Below, one piece after another: positions 20,125 through 29,687 of a DNA stretch of 64,000 bases. Within the stretch, counting starts at the first letter, position 1. Every line of letters starts with the position of its first letter. This DNA comes from Ignelater luminosus (taxonomy: Eukaryota; Arthropoda; Insecta; Coleoptera; Elateridae). Below the pieces are notes generated by a model. The model had not been told where the DNA came from. It did no database searches and saw only the letters and a list, made by a program, of their open reading frames with translations. The DNA is taken from the NCBI GenBank assembly GCA_011009095.1, contig VTPC01090589.1, forward strand, positions 560,269 to 624,268. Reading direction: 5' to 3'. The position numbers were made by a program, and so were the translations under genes.

Positions 20125-20885
20125 TCTCGTCTACTCCAGCCCAAAGAATTTATAAAGAATATTCATTAAATCTTTTTCTATGGGACCATCTAAGAAGTAC
20201 TGTTTATTCTGTACTATGTAGTTCCTACAATGGAAGCTCTCTGCATTCTTATACACCATGATTTTCAAGTCATTCGCAACTGAAATTCATTCATCAGTGT
20301 GACATTGTAAGGCTTGTATGATTGCTCAAAGAAATCATTTCAAGCATCTAAAGTATAGAATATTGGATAACTTTCTGCAATAACCTTTTTGTCAATAAAA
20401 ATCTTTCTATCTTACATAAATTGTTTTCTATTCTTATGCTAAAACCGCTGTAACTTTTTAAGGAACCATTTTTGGACATATGTTGATTAAAACTTTTTTC
20501 ATTGTTTGTGACAGTATCTACTTCTGAAGTTTGGCCAAGCAATTCAGTTACACCGTGTGGGTATAGTCTGATAGGTATTCCTTTGCAAATAAAAATATGT
20601 GATGGTGTTTTTGATCAAATAGATTTGTACATGAAAATTCCAAACTTGACTCTTCATAAGTTTCGATGCTTTTGTCTAAATAGCTTTACCTAATTGTAAA
20701 ATTAACTATAAATAGCATCTTCACAATCTCAAAGAAATTTACTAATCAACATTTATACATCAAACTAAGAAGCGATAAAGATATTTTTTGATATTTATTA
20801 CCAGGATGTCCCAGGAAAGGTGAATTGCTCAGGTTTCCTCTTTCTCATCTACTTCTGCATTTGCTCGAAGTGCAGTTATTTTTGT
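20125..20885 (-). pseudogene. Broken coding sequence of unrecognised family
   Basis: Read on the minus strand, separate frames look protein-like one after another. The first is GIPIRLYPHGVTELLGQTSE with continuation (about 20605-20410). Then comes KVIAESYPIFYTLDA, a stop, and NDFFEQSYKPYNVTLMNEFQ (about 20370-20275). Last is NDLKIMVYKNAESFHCRNY through GPIEKDLMNILYKFFGLE and a stop (about 20268-20127). The pieces need two frame changes and carry one internal stop. A TTTCAG acceptor-like site near 20276 could instead mean a small intron. I do not recognise the family. A Tc1 element borders it at 20892. It could be a decayed gene, a retrocopy or an old mobile-element protein. Confidence 0.4.
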
Positions 20886-20891
20886 AAAGTA

Positions 20892-22497
20892 CAGTTGCTC
20901 AACGTGAAAGTCGGACAATTAAATATAAATAGATTTTCTCTAAAAATTACAACAAAGATTTTGCCTGAGAAATAAAATTATCATACTTATGGATCAATAA
21001 AGGAGCCAGCACTAGATTTTTTTGAAAATAACAAAATTAATTTTCTTTAGTCATAATCATTATAGAATATCAAAGAAATGATAGCAAATTTAACATCAAA
21101 ATGAAACTCGGATGGTTTCGATAGCTTGTCTTATCTAGCCGGCGTGCACGGCAAATTTTCGATAATGTTGAAAATTTTAGTTCAAATTTGGTTTCTACTA
21201 CAAACCGTCTATATTAGCGTAGTTTTACAAAAATGGGAAGACAACGTGGTCAAACATCTATCTAACTAAGAGAACTGGTTCTGAAGCATCACAATAAGGG
21301 TAAAACAGTTACGGAAATTGGAGAAATAGTTGATCGTAGTCATTTCTACAGTCCGTGATATCATAAGCCGGTTTACGAAATTTAATATAGCAAATAAACC
21401 AAAAAAGAGTGCGTGAAAAATATTTAATGAAGCAGACGAAAGATGGATCATAAGCCAAATAACGAAAAATCCGAAATTGAGTGCTCCCAAACTGGCGGTC
21501 GAAGTAGAAAAATATCTTGGTAAAAAAGCACACCCCCAAAACTATAAGGATTATTTTAAGGAAACATCAATTTAATGGACGAGTTGTCCGAAAACAGCCA
21601 TACATTAGTAAAACAAATAGAATTAAAAGATTGAAGTTTGCTAAGGAGCACTCAAATAAAGATTTTTCCTTTTGGAATCGGGTGTTATTCACTGATGAAA
21701 GTAAAATTAATATTTTTGGGTCGGACAGTAGCACCTACATCTGGAGGAAAGCAAATGAAGAGTTGCGGCGGCAGAATTTAAAGCCGACCGTCAAACACGG
21801 TGGAGGATCGGTAATGGTATGGGGCTGCATGTCAGCTGCTGGTCCTGGAAAATTACAAATAATTGATGGAATAATGAATAAGGACGTGTATTTAGCGTAC
21901 AAAAATTAGGAATCAGTGATGATTTTTATTTTTATCAGGACAACGATCCAAAACATAAGGCTTATAAAATACGGTCTTGGTTGCTTTATAGTTGCCTGCA
22001 TGTCTTGGAAACACCTCCACAGTCTCCTGATATTGCTATAGAAAATCTATGGAGCTATTTGAAAACACAGGTGCAGAAACACACTATTTCTTCAAGAACA
22101 GACCTAAAAAGAGTAATTCTTGAAGAATTGAAAAAGATACCTTCTGCCTTATGTGAGAAAATAGTTAGATCAATGCCCAAAAGATTAGAAAGTGTCAAAA
22201 AGAGTAAAGGCCTTCCCACAAAGTATTGATTTTAAAATAATTGATTGTTATATAAGTTTTAATTATAATTTCTGTGATTGTCCGAGTTTTATTTTGATAT
22301 TAAGTTTGTATTTAATTTAGAATTAATTATTTTTTTGCTTTATTTTTTGAATTTATTGATTTTTCTTTTATTAAATGTATACAGTAAACTGCCATTTAAT
22401 AGAGTATCTACTTTATTTCAATTTATTGTAATATTTTTTAATTTATTAATAATTATACATTTTCATAACAGCGTCCGACTTTCACTTTGAGCAACTG
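20892..22497 (+). mobile_element. Tc1-type DNA transposon, 1606 bp, TA-flanked
   Basis: The ends are 25-base inverted repeats: CAGTTGCTCAACGTGAAAGT at 20892, and its near-perfect inverted copy ending at 22497. Both ends abut TA. The interior carries a disabled Tc1 transposase (see the separate entry). The boundaries are clear because inverted repeats and TA coincide at both ends. Confidence 0.9.
21234..22229 (+). pseudogene. Tc1-family transposase, disrupted
   Basis: Cut-and-paste transposase of the Tc1 group. It begins at ATG 21234 (MGRQRGQTSI, then a stop codon). The helix-turn-helix part changes frame near 21340. The catalytic core is open from 21517. The first acidic residue is in LFTDESKINIFG; HGGGSVMVWGCMSAAGPGKL follows. 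A deletion and frameshift lie after MNKDVYL (about 21890). Then comes the second acidic residue in YQDNDPKHKAY and the third in IENLWSYLK, ending at 22229. I count 33 residues between the last two acids, one fewer than the DD34E norm, because a residue is missing before IENLW. Inactive. Confidence 0.88.
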
Positions 22498-22571
22498 TAG
22501 CTGTAGCTCTCCACTAGATGTGGCCAGTGTACAAGAATGATAGCTGTACTTCAAATGAGTGTGCTATAATA

Positions 22572-22895
22572 TTCCAAAAGATATAGTGCGTTTATGACTT
22601 GGACTTCGTAAGTATTTCACAGCGGGTCCCTCATAAAAATCAACAAATACAAGCACTGGCACGTGTCACAGACGATTGGGTAAACCAAGGACCGTATTGA
22701 AATAATTTATATTTTTAACATTTTAGTTTAAAAGTATTTACGAAAATAAAACTTATTTCAATACGACCCTGTGTCAATATTAGAAAAGATCTTCACAGGT
22801 AAGCGGATTTATGACACCCTGCTGTGACGAACTTGTAAAATTTACTGTGTAGGGTAAGTAGCAATTAAGTCATAAACGCACTATATCTTTTGGAA
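22572..22895. mobile_element. Palindromic MITE, 324 bp, TA-flanked
   Basis: The terminal inverted repeats start TTCCAAAAGATATAGTGCGT and are identical over 29 bases at the two ends. TA flanks both sides. The inversion carries on inward with mismatches (CACAGCGGGTCCCTCATAAA against its partner near 22825-22850, and CGTATTGAAATAA against TTATTTCAATACG), so nearly the whole element can fold into one hairpin. No coding content. The identical ends suggest a fairly recent insertion. Confidence 0.85.
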
Positions 22896-23640
22896 TACTA
22901 TACTTGTTGTGTTTAACAGAAGTAAAGATATATTTTTACGTCACCATAAAAGTTTAAATGATGCTGTTATTTTTGGAATCTACATTTGTTTAGCAAGAAA
23001 ACCGTTCCTTATACATTTACAAAGTATGCACCATTTTTTGAGTAAAATTTAATAAGGTACTTACTCAAAAATCTTAATCTAGTATTTAAAAATATTTTAT
23101 CTACAGAGTGTCTCGGCAATTTCTTCCTTTTGTTCTATTCAGGATTCACTTGAAGTACAGTTATAATCTTTCTACACTGGATAACTGTAATGATGCCTGT
23201 TGTTAACGAATTAAACAACGTATGTAAAGATCATTAGGACCTGTTGAAAATTCTTATATAAGAGAAAGGGGCATGTTCCATCTTTCCAGAGCCATTCGTA
23301 TATCTTGGGAACAAGGTCAGTACCTACCATACCCTATTTTCTCACAGTTCGATACTGATGTTGGGTAAGACAACCACTCATTTTTTGTATCATTCTGAAA
23401 TCTACATTTTAATTTAGCAAAAACAGTATTTTCTGTGGCAAGTATCAATATATATGCTTTCTAAAGTGCTTTGGAAAGACCTGAATGCTTTTTTTAACTG
23501 GTTACGAATAACTTAGGATGCGCAAGTAGCGCTCCAATATCATGCTAAGGTAGTTCATACGGTGCGCACGTGTTGAATAACTGACCAAACTTTGTTTAAT
23601 GAAAAAGCCTACCTAGTCTGATCAACTAACGTTAATTTGG
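22896..23640. other. Spacer without recognised gene
   Basis: No gene or confident repeat end seen. Confidence 0.4.
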
Positions 23641-24226
23641 CTGCACTGTTAAGGAATTTTCGCAGCCAGGGAAATAAAATCTTGTAGAAGCGGAGAAAGC
23701 ACAAGAGCATGCGTACAGCTTACGCAGCGAATGCATGAAACAAAATACGTATGACGAAGACAGCCTACAACTACATATAACCGTCAGTTGATTGTGTGAA
23801 GTAGTCGAAGGTCATCGTGACAGTGACAGTTGGTTCGGTTTCACCTCGTAGACGTTTCCATCGCAAAATCTCCTGAGAGCGTGAAAAACTGATCCCGGTG
23901 ATTGTAAACGGTTTTTTTTCTCCATGGTGTCGTGGTCTTTCCGGGTCGCTGTTGGCATCCTCCTGGACGAGTCTAGGAAACCCCAATTTTATTTAATCTC
24001 AATTAATACTTAAAGCCATTTTGTAACACTCTTTAAATATGAATATTTACTAATATTTATGATTTATTGAATTTTTAAGATTAATGTACGATTCTTTCTA
24101 AAACAGATTCGGATCTTCCTAACATCCAGTACCTTTTCTGGAATAGTCGGCGCATGAATACAATTTGATGAGTCATCCGTGTAATTTATATGCGATATAA
24201 CGTTTCTAGAATTTATATTCGTAACA
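23640..24226 (-). repeat. Probable 3' LTR of a Ty3/gypsy-like element (left limit approximate)
   Basis: On the minus strand the sequence GTGGGGGGCAA directly precedes TGTTACGAAT at 24226. A purine-rich polypurine tract followed by TGTTAC is a common join between the internal region and 3' LTR of gypsy-type elements. Inside are AATAAA hexamers (for example near 24065). I could not find the matching 5' LTR, so the far end is a guess; a self-comparison would fix it. Confidence 0.45.
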
Positions 24227-25745
24227 TTGCCCCCCACTTAATCCTCATCGTCACGATCAAGTTCTATGTAGTTTCTGACGACATGATTAAAGGTACAGTA
24301 CTTCTTCGTGCAACCGTTCGGTTGAAATTTTTAATAACATGGTATTTCAGCTCGTTTTTTTTTCATTGGGGACATACCGTTTCGCAGTCAAGGGCTAACA
24401 ACTGCTGACGATAGTTGCGATTTCTACCCTTAGTACAGTTGGAGTAAAACTAAAAGTAACAGTCTACACTTTTACGGACTCTGGAGGGTTCTTCACTTGC
24501 AGGTCGCGGATCTCTGGCATTGCTAATTTTGGACACCCTTGTTTTTCAGTTGAAGCAGTGTTGCCTATAAATCTTCATAGGTTGGTTTGTTATAGAAGTA
24601 CTTTTTTATGACCAAGTAAAACAACGGTCTTATTTTGTCTTGAAACTCGAGAACTTTGTCAATGTCTGGGCCTTGGTTTCCAGGTTTGTTTAGTTTCCAT
24701 ACCGTCTTTGGAACCGATCTGTTATTCTTCTGGACATTAACAGTAAACCAACCCATAAGCTTCGGAAATTTGGAAGAAACCTTGTACTTTTTCTACTATA
24801 GTCCCGTAACGAAATTTCTACCCGTTGCCTGCCATTTGCATAAATTCATGAAACTGTTGGTCAGCTACTGGCTTTACAGTTTGCAGTCTTGAAGGGACGT
24901 CGCCTTTTTCGTCTTCGTTGTGATAGTTTTTAGTTTTCCTTATGCGATATACTACGTCATTCATTCGTTTGACGATCTTGTATTGATCTTTCCAAACGCG
25001 CTGACATTTCGGAAAGAACCCGTTGCACTTTGGAGCGTTGTAAAGCCATATCAAGTCTCCTCCTTCTTCTGTATTTACATTGTTGCGATGCTTCATTCGG
25101 TCGTTAACCATACGAGTGTGCTTTCATGACAGTTGATGGATCGAGTCTATATTCTGTTATAAGTTTTTTACGTACGGTTTACCAATCTCTTCGCCACCAG
25201 GTAGATCGTATAGCATGGTTTAGCACCTTGACGAAGCTTTAACGAACATACTGTGTTTGGAACTTTTCCTATTCTCTCTTCATACACTTTCGGAAAAGTT
25301 TGAATTACGTCTTCCGCGTTCTTCATTGATTTAACTTGATTGACATCAGAATTGATGGTTTCTGCACCATCGATGGTAGCAAGGTTGATTTTCAGATGTC
25401 GAATCCACACTCTTCCCAAAAGGGGCTCAAATTTATCTGGTACAATACAAAGCTTTTCTGTAGATATGCATGAATTGTATTGAGCTTGAACTGCTATACG
25501 ATCTTCTGACCGGAACAAGGCACGAGTGTATGATCGAAATGCTATATCGTGGAAGTAGTATATATCCAGCTCCGGAATCTACTTCAAAACGTTGAGGTTT
25601 CCCTTCAATAAAGACCGTTATAAAAAATTTGGTCGCGTCGTTTGTGTTCTGGAGGGCAAAAATGTCTATAACTTGGTTAATGTTATTACGAGTTAGATAT
25701 TCCGTAACGTTATTAGTATCTTTTGGAGTCAAAGTTTTTTTTCAA
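24227..25745 (-). pseudogene. Ty3/gypsy-like gag-pol remnant with internal deletion
   Basis: Minus-strand fragments in order. The retropepsin has FEVDSGAGYILLP (about 25590; D-S-G active site), inside FFITVFIEGKPQR. Next is IVPDKFEPLLGRVWIRHL. Next is the entry to the reverse transcriptase domain, GKVPNTVCSLKLRQGAKP (about 25230). The sequence then jumps, near 25112-25168, to the C-terminal part of the integrase region, GGDLIWLYNAPKC...VWKDQYKIVKRMNDVVYRI (about 25050-24920). Nearly all of reverse transcriptase, RNase H and the integrase core is therefore missing. Frames shift between pieces and stops occur. It ends at the polypurine tract near 24230. Non-functional. Confidence 0.7.
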
Positions 25746-25819
25746 AGAAGAATTGAGATGCTACTAAGTATTCTTTAACAAGAGAGTCAACTGTTCAGAG
25801 ATTTTTTTCATTAATTTAC

Positions 25820-26480
25820 ACACTTCTCAAGGCAACTGTTTCTGACACTTAACTGGCCGGATTTCTATTTCCAAAACTATTCTCTTGCTTAAGGCCGCAG
25901 GATAATTATTGGCATTCATGATACGGATTGGGACCACAGCTGCTGACTTGACTAATGATCTTTCCATAAACCCATATTTGGCTGTTACTTTTTTCTGGTT
26001 CTGGTTTAGCAATTGCGATATTGACAGTTTTCGGATTATCTTCTGTACATATATCAAAATGATTTTTGCTCTGTTTTGGCCGGAATTTCTGTATCTTCTT
26101 GCCATGCTAATTTCCTCGTTCCCAAACCTTAATGTCTTTCTTTCGACATCAATGACTACTCCACAACTCTTCATAAAATTGATACCCAGAATAGTTTCAT
26201 CTGTTGTCTGAGCTACAGTCATTGTGTGTTCAATCAGCACTGTCCATAACGTCATATTTACTTTTATCTTGCCGTACACCGGTATGTTTGCACTCGTTGC
26301 GGTTTGAATGCTGAAATTGGAAATTTTTTCTAATTTCAGATGCTCACCAGGTGCGATCTAATGACTGAAATATTGGCTCCAGTGTCAACGGTAAATCTGT
26401 ACTTTTTCTGTCACTTTGTGACCTACGTAATACCTTGTAAGTAAAAATTAGATCATTGGAGTGCAGCTGCTATATCTAAA
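25820..26480 (-). pseudogene. Second, different Ty3/gypsy-like protease fragment
   Basis: Another retropepsin is encoded on the minus strand: FTVDTGANISVIRSH near 26390 (D-T-G active site), then NIPVYGKIKVNMTL, and the C-terminal ILGINFMKSCGVVIDVE with LRFGNEEI (about 26190-26120). One frame break lies near 26335. The active-site context differs from the D-S-G protease 0.8 kb away, so two element lineages have been joined here, by nested insertion or rearrangement. No reverse transcriptase is left. Confidence 0.65.
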
Positions 26481-26634
26481 ACCATCAATTGTGACGTAAT
26501 AGAATTGATGGTAAATTGTCACACGGCACGGCATCTCTAATGTCGGAAGCTGAATCGTGGTTCAGTTTTGTAGGTAAGATAAGGTAAATATCAATAAAGT
26601 ATTTAATTATAATTACAAAAGATCAGCTTGCTTG

Positions 26635-27507
26635 CTTGAATATCAATTTATCCTCCAGGTAACGCTCGTCATTTTCGATAATTTCAGTTAGTACTAGATC
26701 AACGAGATCCTGCAGCAATTTCAAATAAATATCCTCAGTCAAATTGTCAGCTAGGAAAAAAAAGGACTAACCAGGCAATTACTAAAAATGCCTGTCCAAA
26801 CATTTAACTTTTCTGGTCGTTGAGTATGGACATCATGAAATATTCTTGGATTCAAATCTGCACAACAGCGACAATTATTTACAACAAAAAGACAGACATT
26901 AAATAGAAAATTGGATTATTCATTTTTCGTTCACTTATGACTTCACAGAATTGCAAACGATGGTCAAAGTCGTCTTCATTAAATTCCTGTAGTAACTGAA
27001 TCTTGTATGGGTGAAACTTGTGATGTTTTAAAATTCGCTGAATTTTCTACTAACTGCTACTGTTCTACTAATACCAGACACAGTAGCCAATTGCCTTTTA
27101 CTCAACATAGGATCCGTCAGAAGCGCCATTTCCACTCCTTCGTTTCGCATAGGGTTTTCAACATTTCTCTTTTTATTGACCATAGATCTTGTTTCGTGGA
27201 ATTTTGCCACTAACTCTAAAACGTACTTGCGAGCTACATGTTTATTTATATGTCGTTGATCGAACAGTTCGGTAGTTCTGTTTGAATTTTCATTATTTCC
27301 AAAGAAAAATGCAATCATTTCAACCCTTTCTACAATCGAGTAACCTATAATGTAAGTTTTTCTTAATATACAACAACAAATATTAGAAAATTCACTTGCC
27401 GCCCACACTGAGAAAATAAAAAATAAACATGACAGACTTGTCTATGTCATGTAAATGTAAAAATTTGAAGATCATGAAGCCTTCTATGTTTTAGATTTCA
27501 CACCCTG
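26635..27507 (-). pseudogene. Truncated mariner/IS630-type transposase (DUF4817-like HTH)
   Basis: The minus-strand frame starting near 27350 has YSIVERVEMIAFFFGNNENS...RHINKHVARKYVLELVAKFHETRS, the N-terminal helix-turn-helix arrangement found in many insect mariner-like transposases. It continues KRQLATVSGISR, then across frame breaks HHKFHPYKIQ-like and FNEDDFDHRLQFCE (about 26950), NPRIFHDVHTQRPEKLNVWTG-like residues (about 26870-26800), and NLTEDIYLKLLQDLVDLVL...ERYLEDKL (about 26740-26640). The frame stops before the second catalytic acid, so the 3' half is gone. The end near 27507 (CAGGGTG reversed, then TA) fits an element terminus. Confidence 0.7.
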
Positions 27508-27509
27508 TA

Positions 27510-28120
27510 TGTTCCAAACAAATCGACCAAATTTAAGAATTCAAACGGAGCAACATGGAGAATTGAAAGACCTTTCTAATGATGTATTACTTGAATCCTC
27601 TTCTTATTAGAAATCTTTGAAAGCTGAAGTATAGGATTCGTCAAAAAATGTACCCCTCCCAATAAAAATCGACGTGTTTTTGCGGTTTTTCGAAAAGAAT
27701 TTTTTGTAGAAGTTATTCAGTCTGTTTCGTTTATGTTCTTATGTTCTTATTGTTGTGATAATCGACGTGCCTAGAAACAACTCTAGTAGAAAAAAGTATA
27801 CGTTTAGCTTCCACTATCAGCTTGCATCTATTTAGGTGTCTTATTCAAATTTAAACGAATATTTACTGCTTCTGCAGGTTTTTGTGACTATGTACTGCGT
27901 AAAATAAATAAGTAAATAAATTCGCACCGTTTAATGTAGTAAGAAAAACATTAATCACTCTATTCTAGTGTGACGTTTAAATTAAGGGCAATTTTGGCAA
28001 ATGTTGAAACACTCTGTAGATAATCCTTTCATTGTCGTTTAGTACTTCCACTTTGTACTTGTATAACAATATTTATCAGAATTGCTTTCCCCTTTAAAAT
28101 AGCCATACTTATAGTATATA
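27510..28120. other. Spacer between two transposons
   Basis: No gene recognised. AT-rich. Confidence 0.4.
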
Positions 28121-29435
28121 AAGGGTTTTCCAATAAGAGGTGTTATTTTGAATAGCCCGCTATTTCGGTAGATGTCACTTTTGAAGCTATCATTTCTTGA
28201 CATTTGACAAGTAGAAACTACGCCATTAATAAATATGGAACGATACACGCTTCAACAACGCATTGAAATTATTAAAATTCACTATAAAAATGGTGAAAAT
28301 TTGGCAGAGACGGTTCGTAAAACTCGAACATTTTTGGGTCACCGTGAAGCACCTTGTCGGACCGCAATACAGAAATTGGTGAAAAAATTCGAGCTCTTGG
28401 GACAAGTTAGTGATGTGAAGAATAAAACCCGTGCACGTCGCTCAAGAACAGCCGAGAATATTGCTGTTGTAGCCGAAAGTGTTAAAGAAAACCCAGGTTT
28501 GTCCATTCCTCGTCGTTCTTTGGAATTAGCCATTCCACAAACGTCATTACACCGTATTTTGCATAAAGATTTGGGTCTTAAGGCTTATAAAGTCCAGTTA
28601 ACACAAGAACTCAAGCCGGCCGATCATCAACAACGTCGTGTCTTTGCTGATTGGGTCGTTGAAATGCATGAAAATGCATGAAAATGATCCAGAATTCCAT
28701 CGAAAAATCATCTTGAGTGATGAGGCCCATTTCCACCTCGGTGGCTTCGTCAACAAGCAAAATTGTCGGATCTGGGGCTCAGAAAATCCAAGAGTTATTG
28801 TTGAAAAGTCTCTCTATCCTCAACGTGTGACTGTTTGGTGCGGTTTATGGTCCGGCGGAGTCATTGGACCTTACTTTTTCGAAAATGAGGCTGGAGCAAC
28901 AGTTACGGTGACTGGATTGCGCTATCGAGAGATGATTAACGATTTTTTATGGCCGGAATTGGATGGTATTGATCTGGACAACGTTTACTTTGAACAAGAC
29001 GGCGCTACGTGCCACACAAGCAACGAAACCATTGATCTTTTACGGAAAAAGTTTCCGGACCGTGTTATCTCTCGAAGAGGTGATCACAATTGGCCACCGA
29101 GATCTTGTGATTTAACACCTTGCGACTTCTTTCTTTGGGGCCACGTGAAAGAGAAGGTCTACGCCAACAGCCCAGCGTCGATTCAAGACCTCAAAGATGG
29201 AATTCGTGAGGCTATCGAGGACATAGGGCAGCCACTTTGCGATTTGGTTATGGAAAATTTCATGAAAAGGATATTGTCCTGTAAGCGTGGTCGTGGTGGT
29301 CATTTGCCTGATGTTATTTTCCACTATTAACGGCATACCTTCCTCTTTATAATGAAATAAACATCCGATCATTTATATTAAAAAATGGCACTTTTCTTTG
29401 AATATCAAAATAACACCTCTTATTGGAAAACCCTT
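28121..29435 (+). mobile_element. Young mariner/IS630-type DNA transposon, 1315 bp
   Basis: The terminal inverted repeats of 31 bases, starting AAGGGTTTTCCAATAAGAGG, are identical at the two ends (28121-28151 and 29405-29435). TA flanks both. The interior is nearly filled by one transposase gene that is broken only once. The right end lies about 250 bases upstream of the alpha-SNAP start codon. Identical ends and an almost open frame mark it as the most recent insertion in the window. Confidence 0.93.
28235..29330 (+). pseudogene. Mariner/IS630-type transposase, disabled by a 10-bp tandem duplication
   Basis: Cut-and-paste transposase. The ATG at 28235 opens a helix-turn-helix region (RIEIIKIHYKNGENLAET, TSLHRILHKDLGLKAYKVQL). 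The catalytic core has its acidic residues in ILSDEAHFHLGG, YFEQDGATCHTS and PRSCDLTPCDFFLWG. I count 36 residues between the last two aspartates, unlike classical DD34D mariner or DD34E Tc1. The decapeptide-level reading breaks at 28664-28683, where ATGCATGAAA is present twice in tandem. Frame one then stops at 28681 and the rest continues in the next frame to the stop at 29330. Without the extra 10 bases the length would be 362 codons including the stop, a normal size. No other lesion seen. Confidence 0.92.
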
Positions 29436-29687
29436 TATTTTGTTATGTCATAATTCATAAATTAAATCTAAAATTACTATAATATTAATTAGAAATGTTA
29501 CAACTCTGTACACGTACTATGAAATTTTTTCAATGCGTCTCTGTAAATTGCTATCACTGCGTCCTCTTACAGTAAGTCAAAGAACTGATTTGTCGATATG
29601 ACGGGAAAGTTACTGATTAATGTGTGTGTTTCATAGTAATGAATGATTTGTTAAATTTGTCTGAAAGGTTGTGTTTAAATATAAATA

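Noticed and set aside
20502-20693. Plus-strand frame reading SEVWPSNSVTPCGYSLIG
   Set aside because: The opposite strand carries better continuous protein-like segments that end in a proper stop, so the plus frame is taken as a shadow.
23771-23986. 71-codon minus frame with charged residues
   Set aside because: It falls inside the probable LTR; no gag or other motif, so chance or LTR sequence is more likely than a gene.
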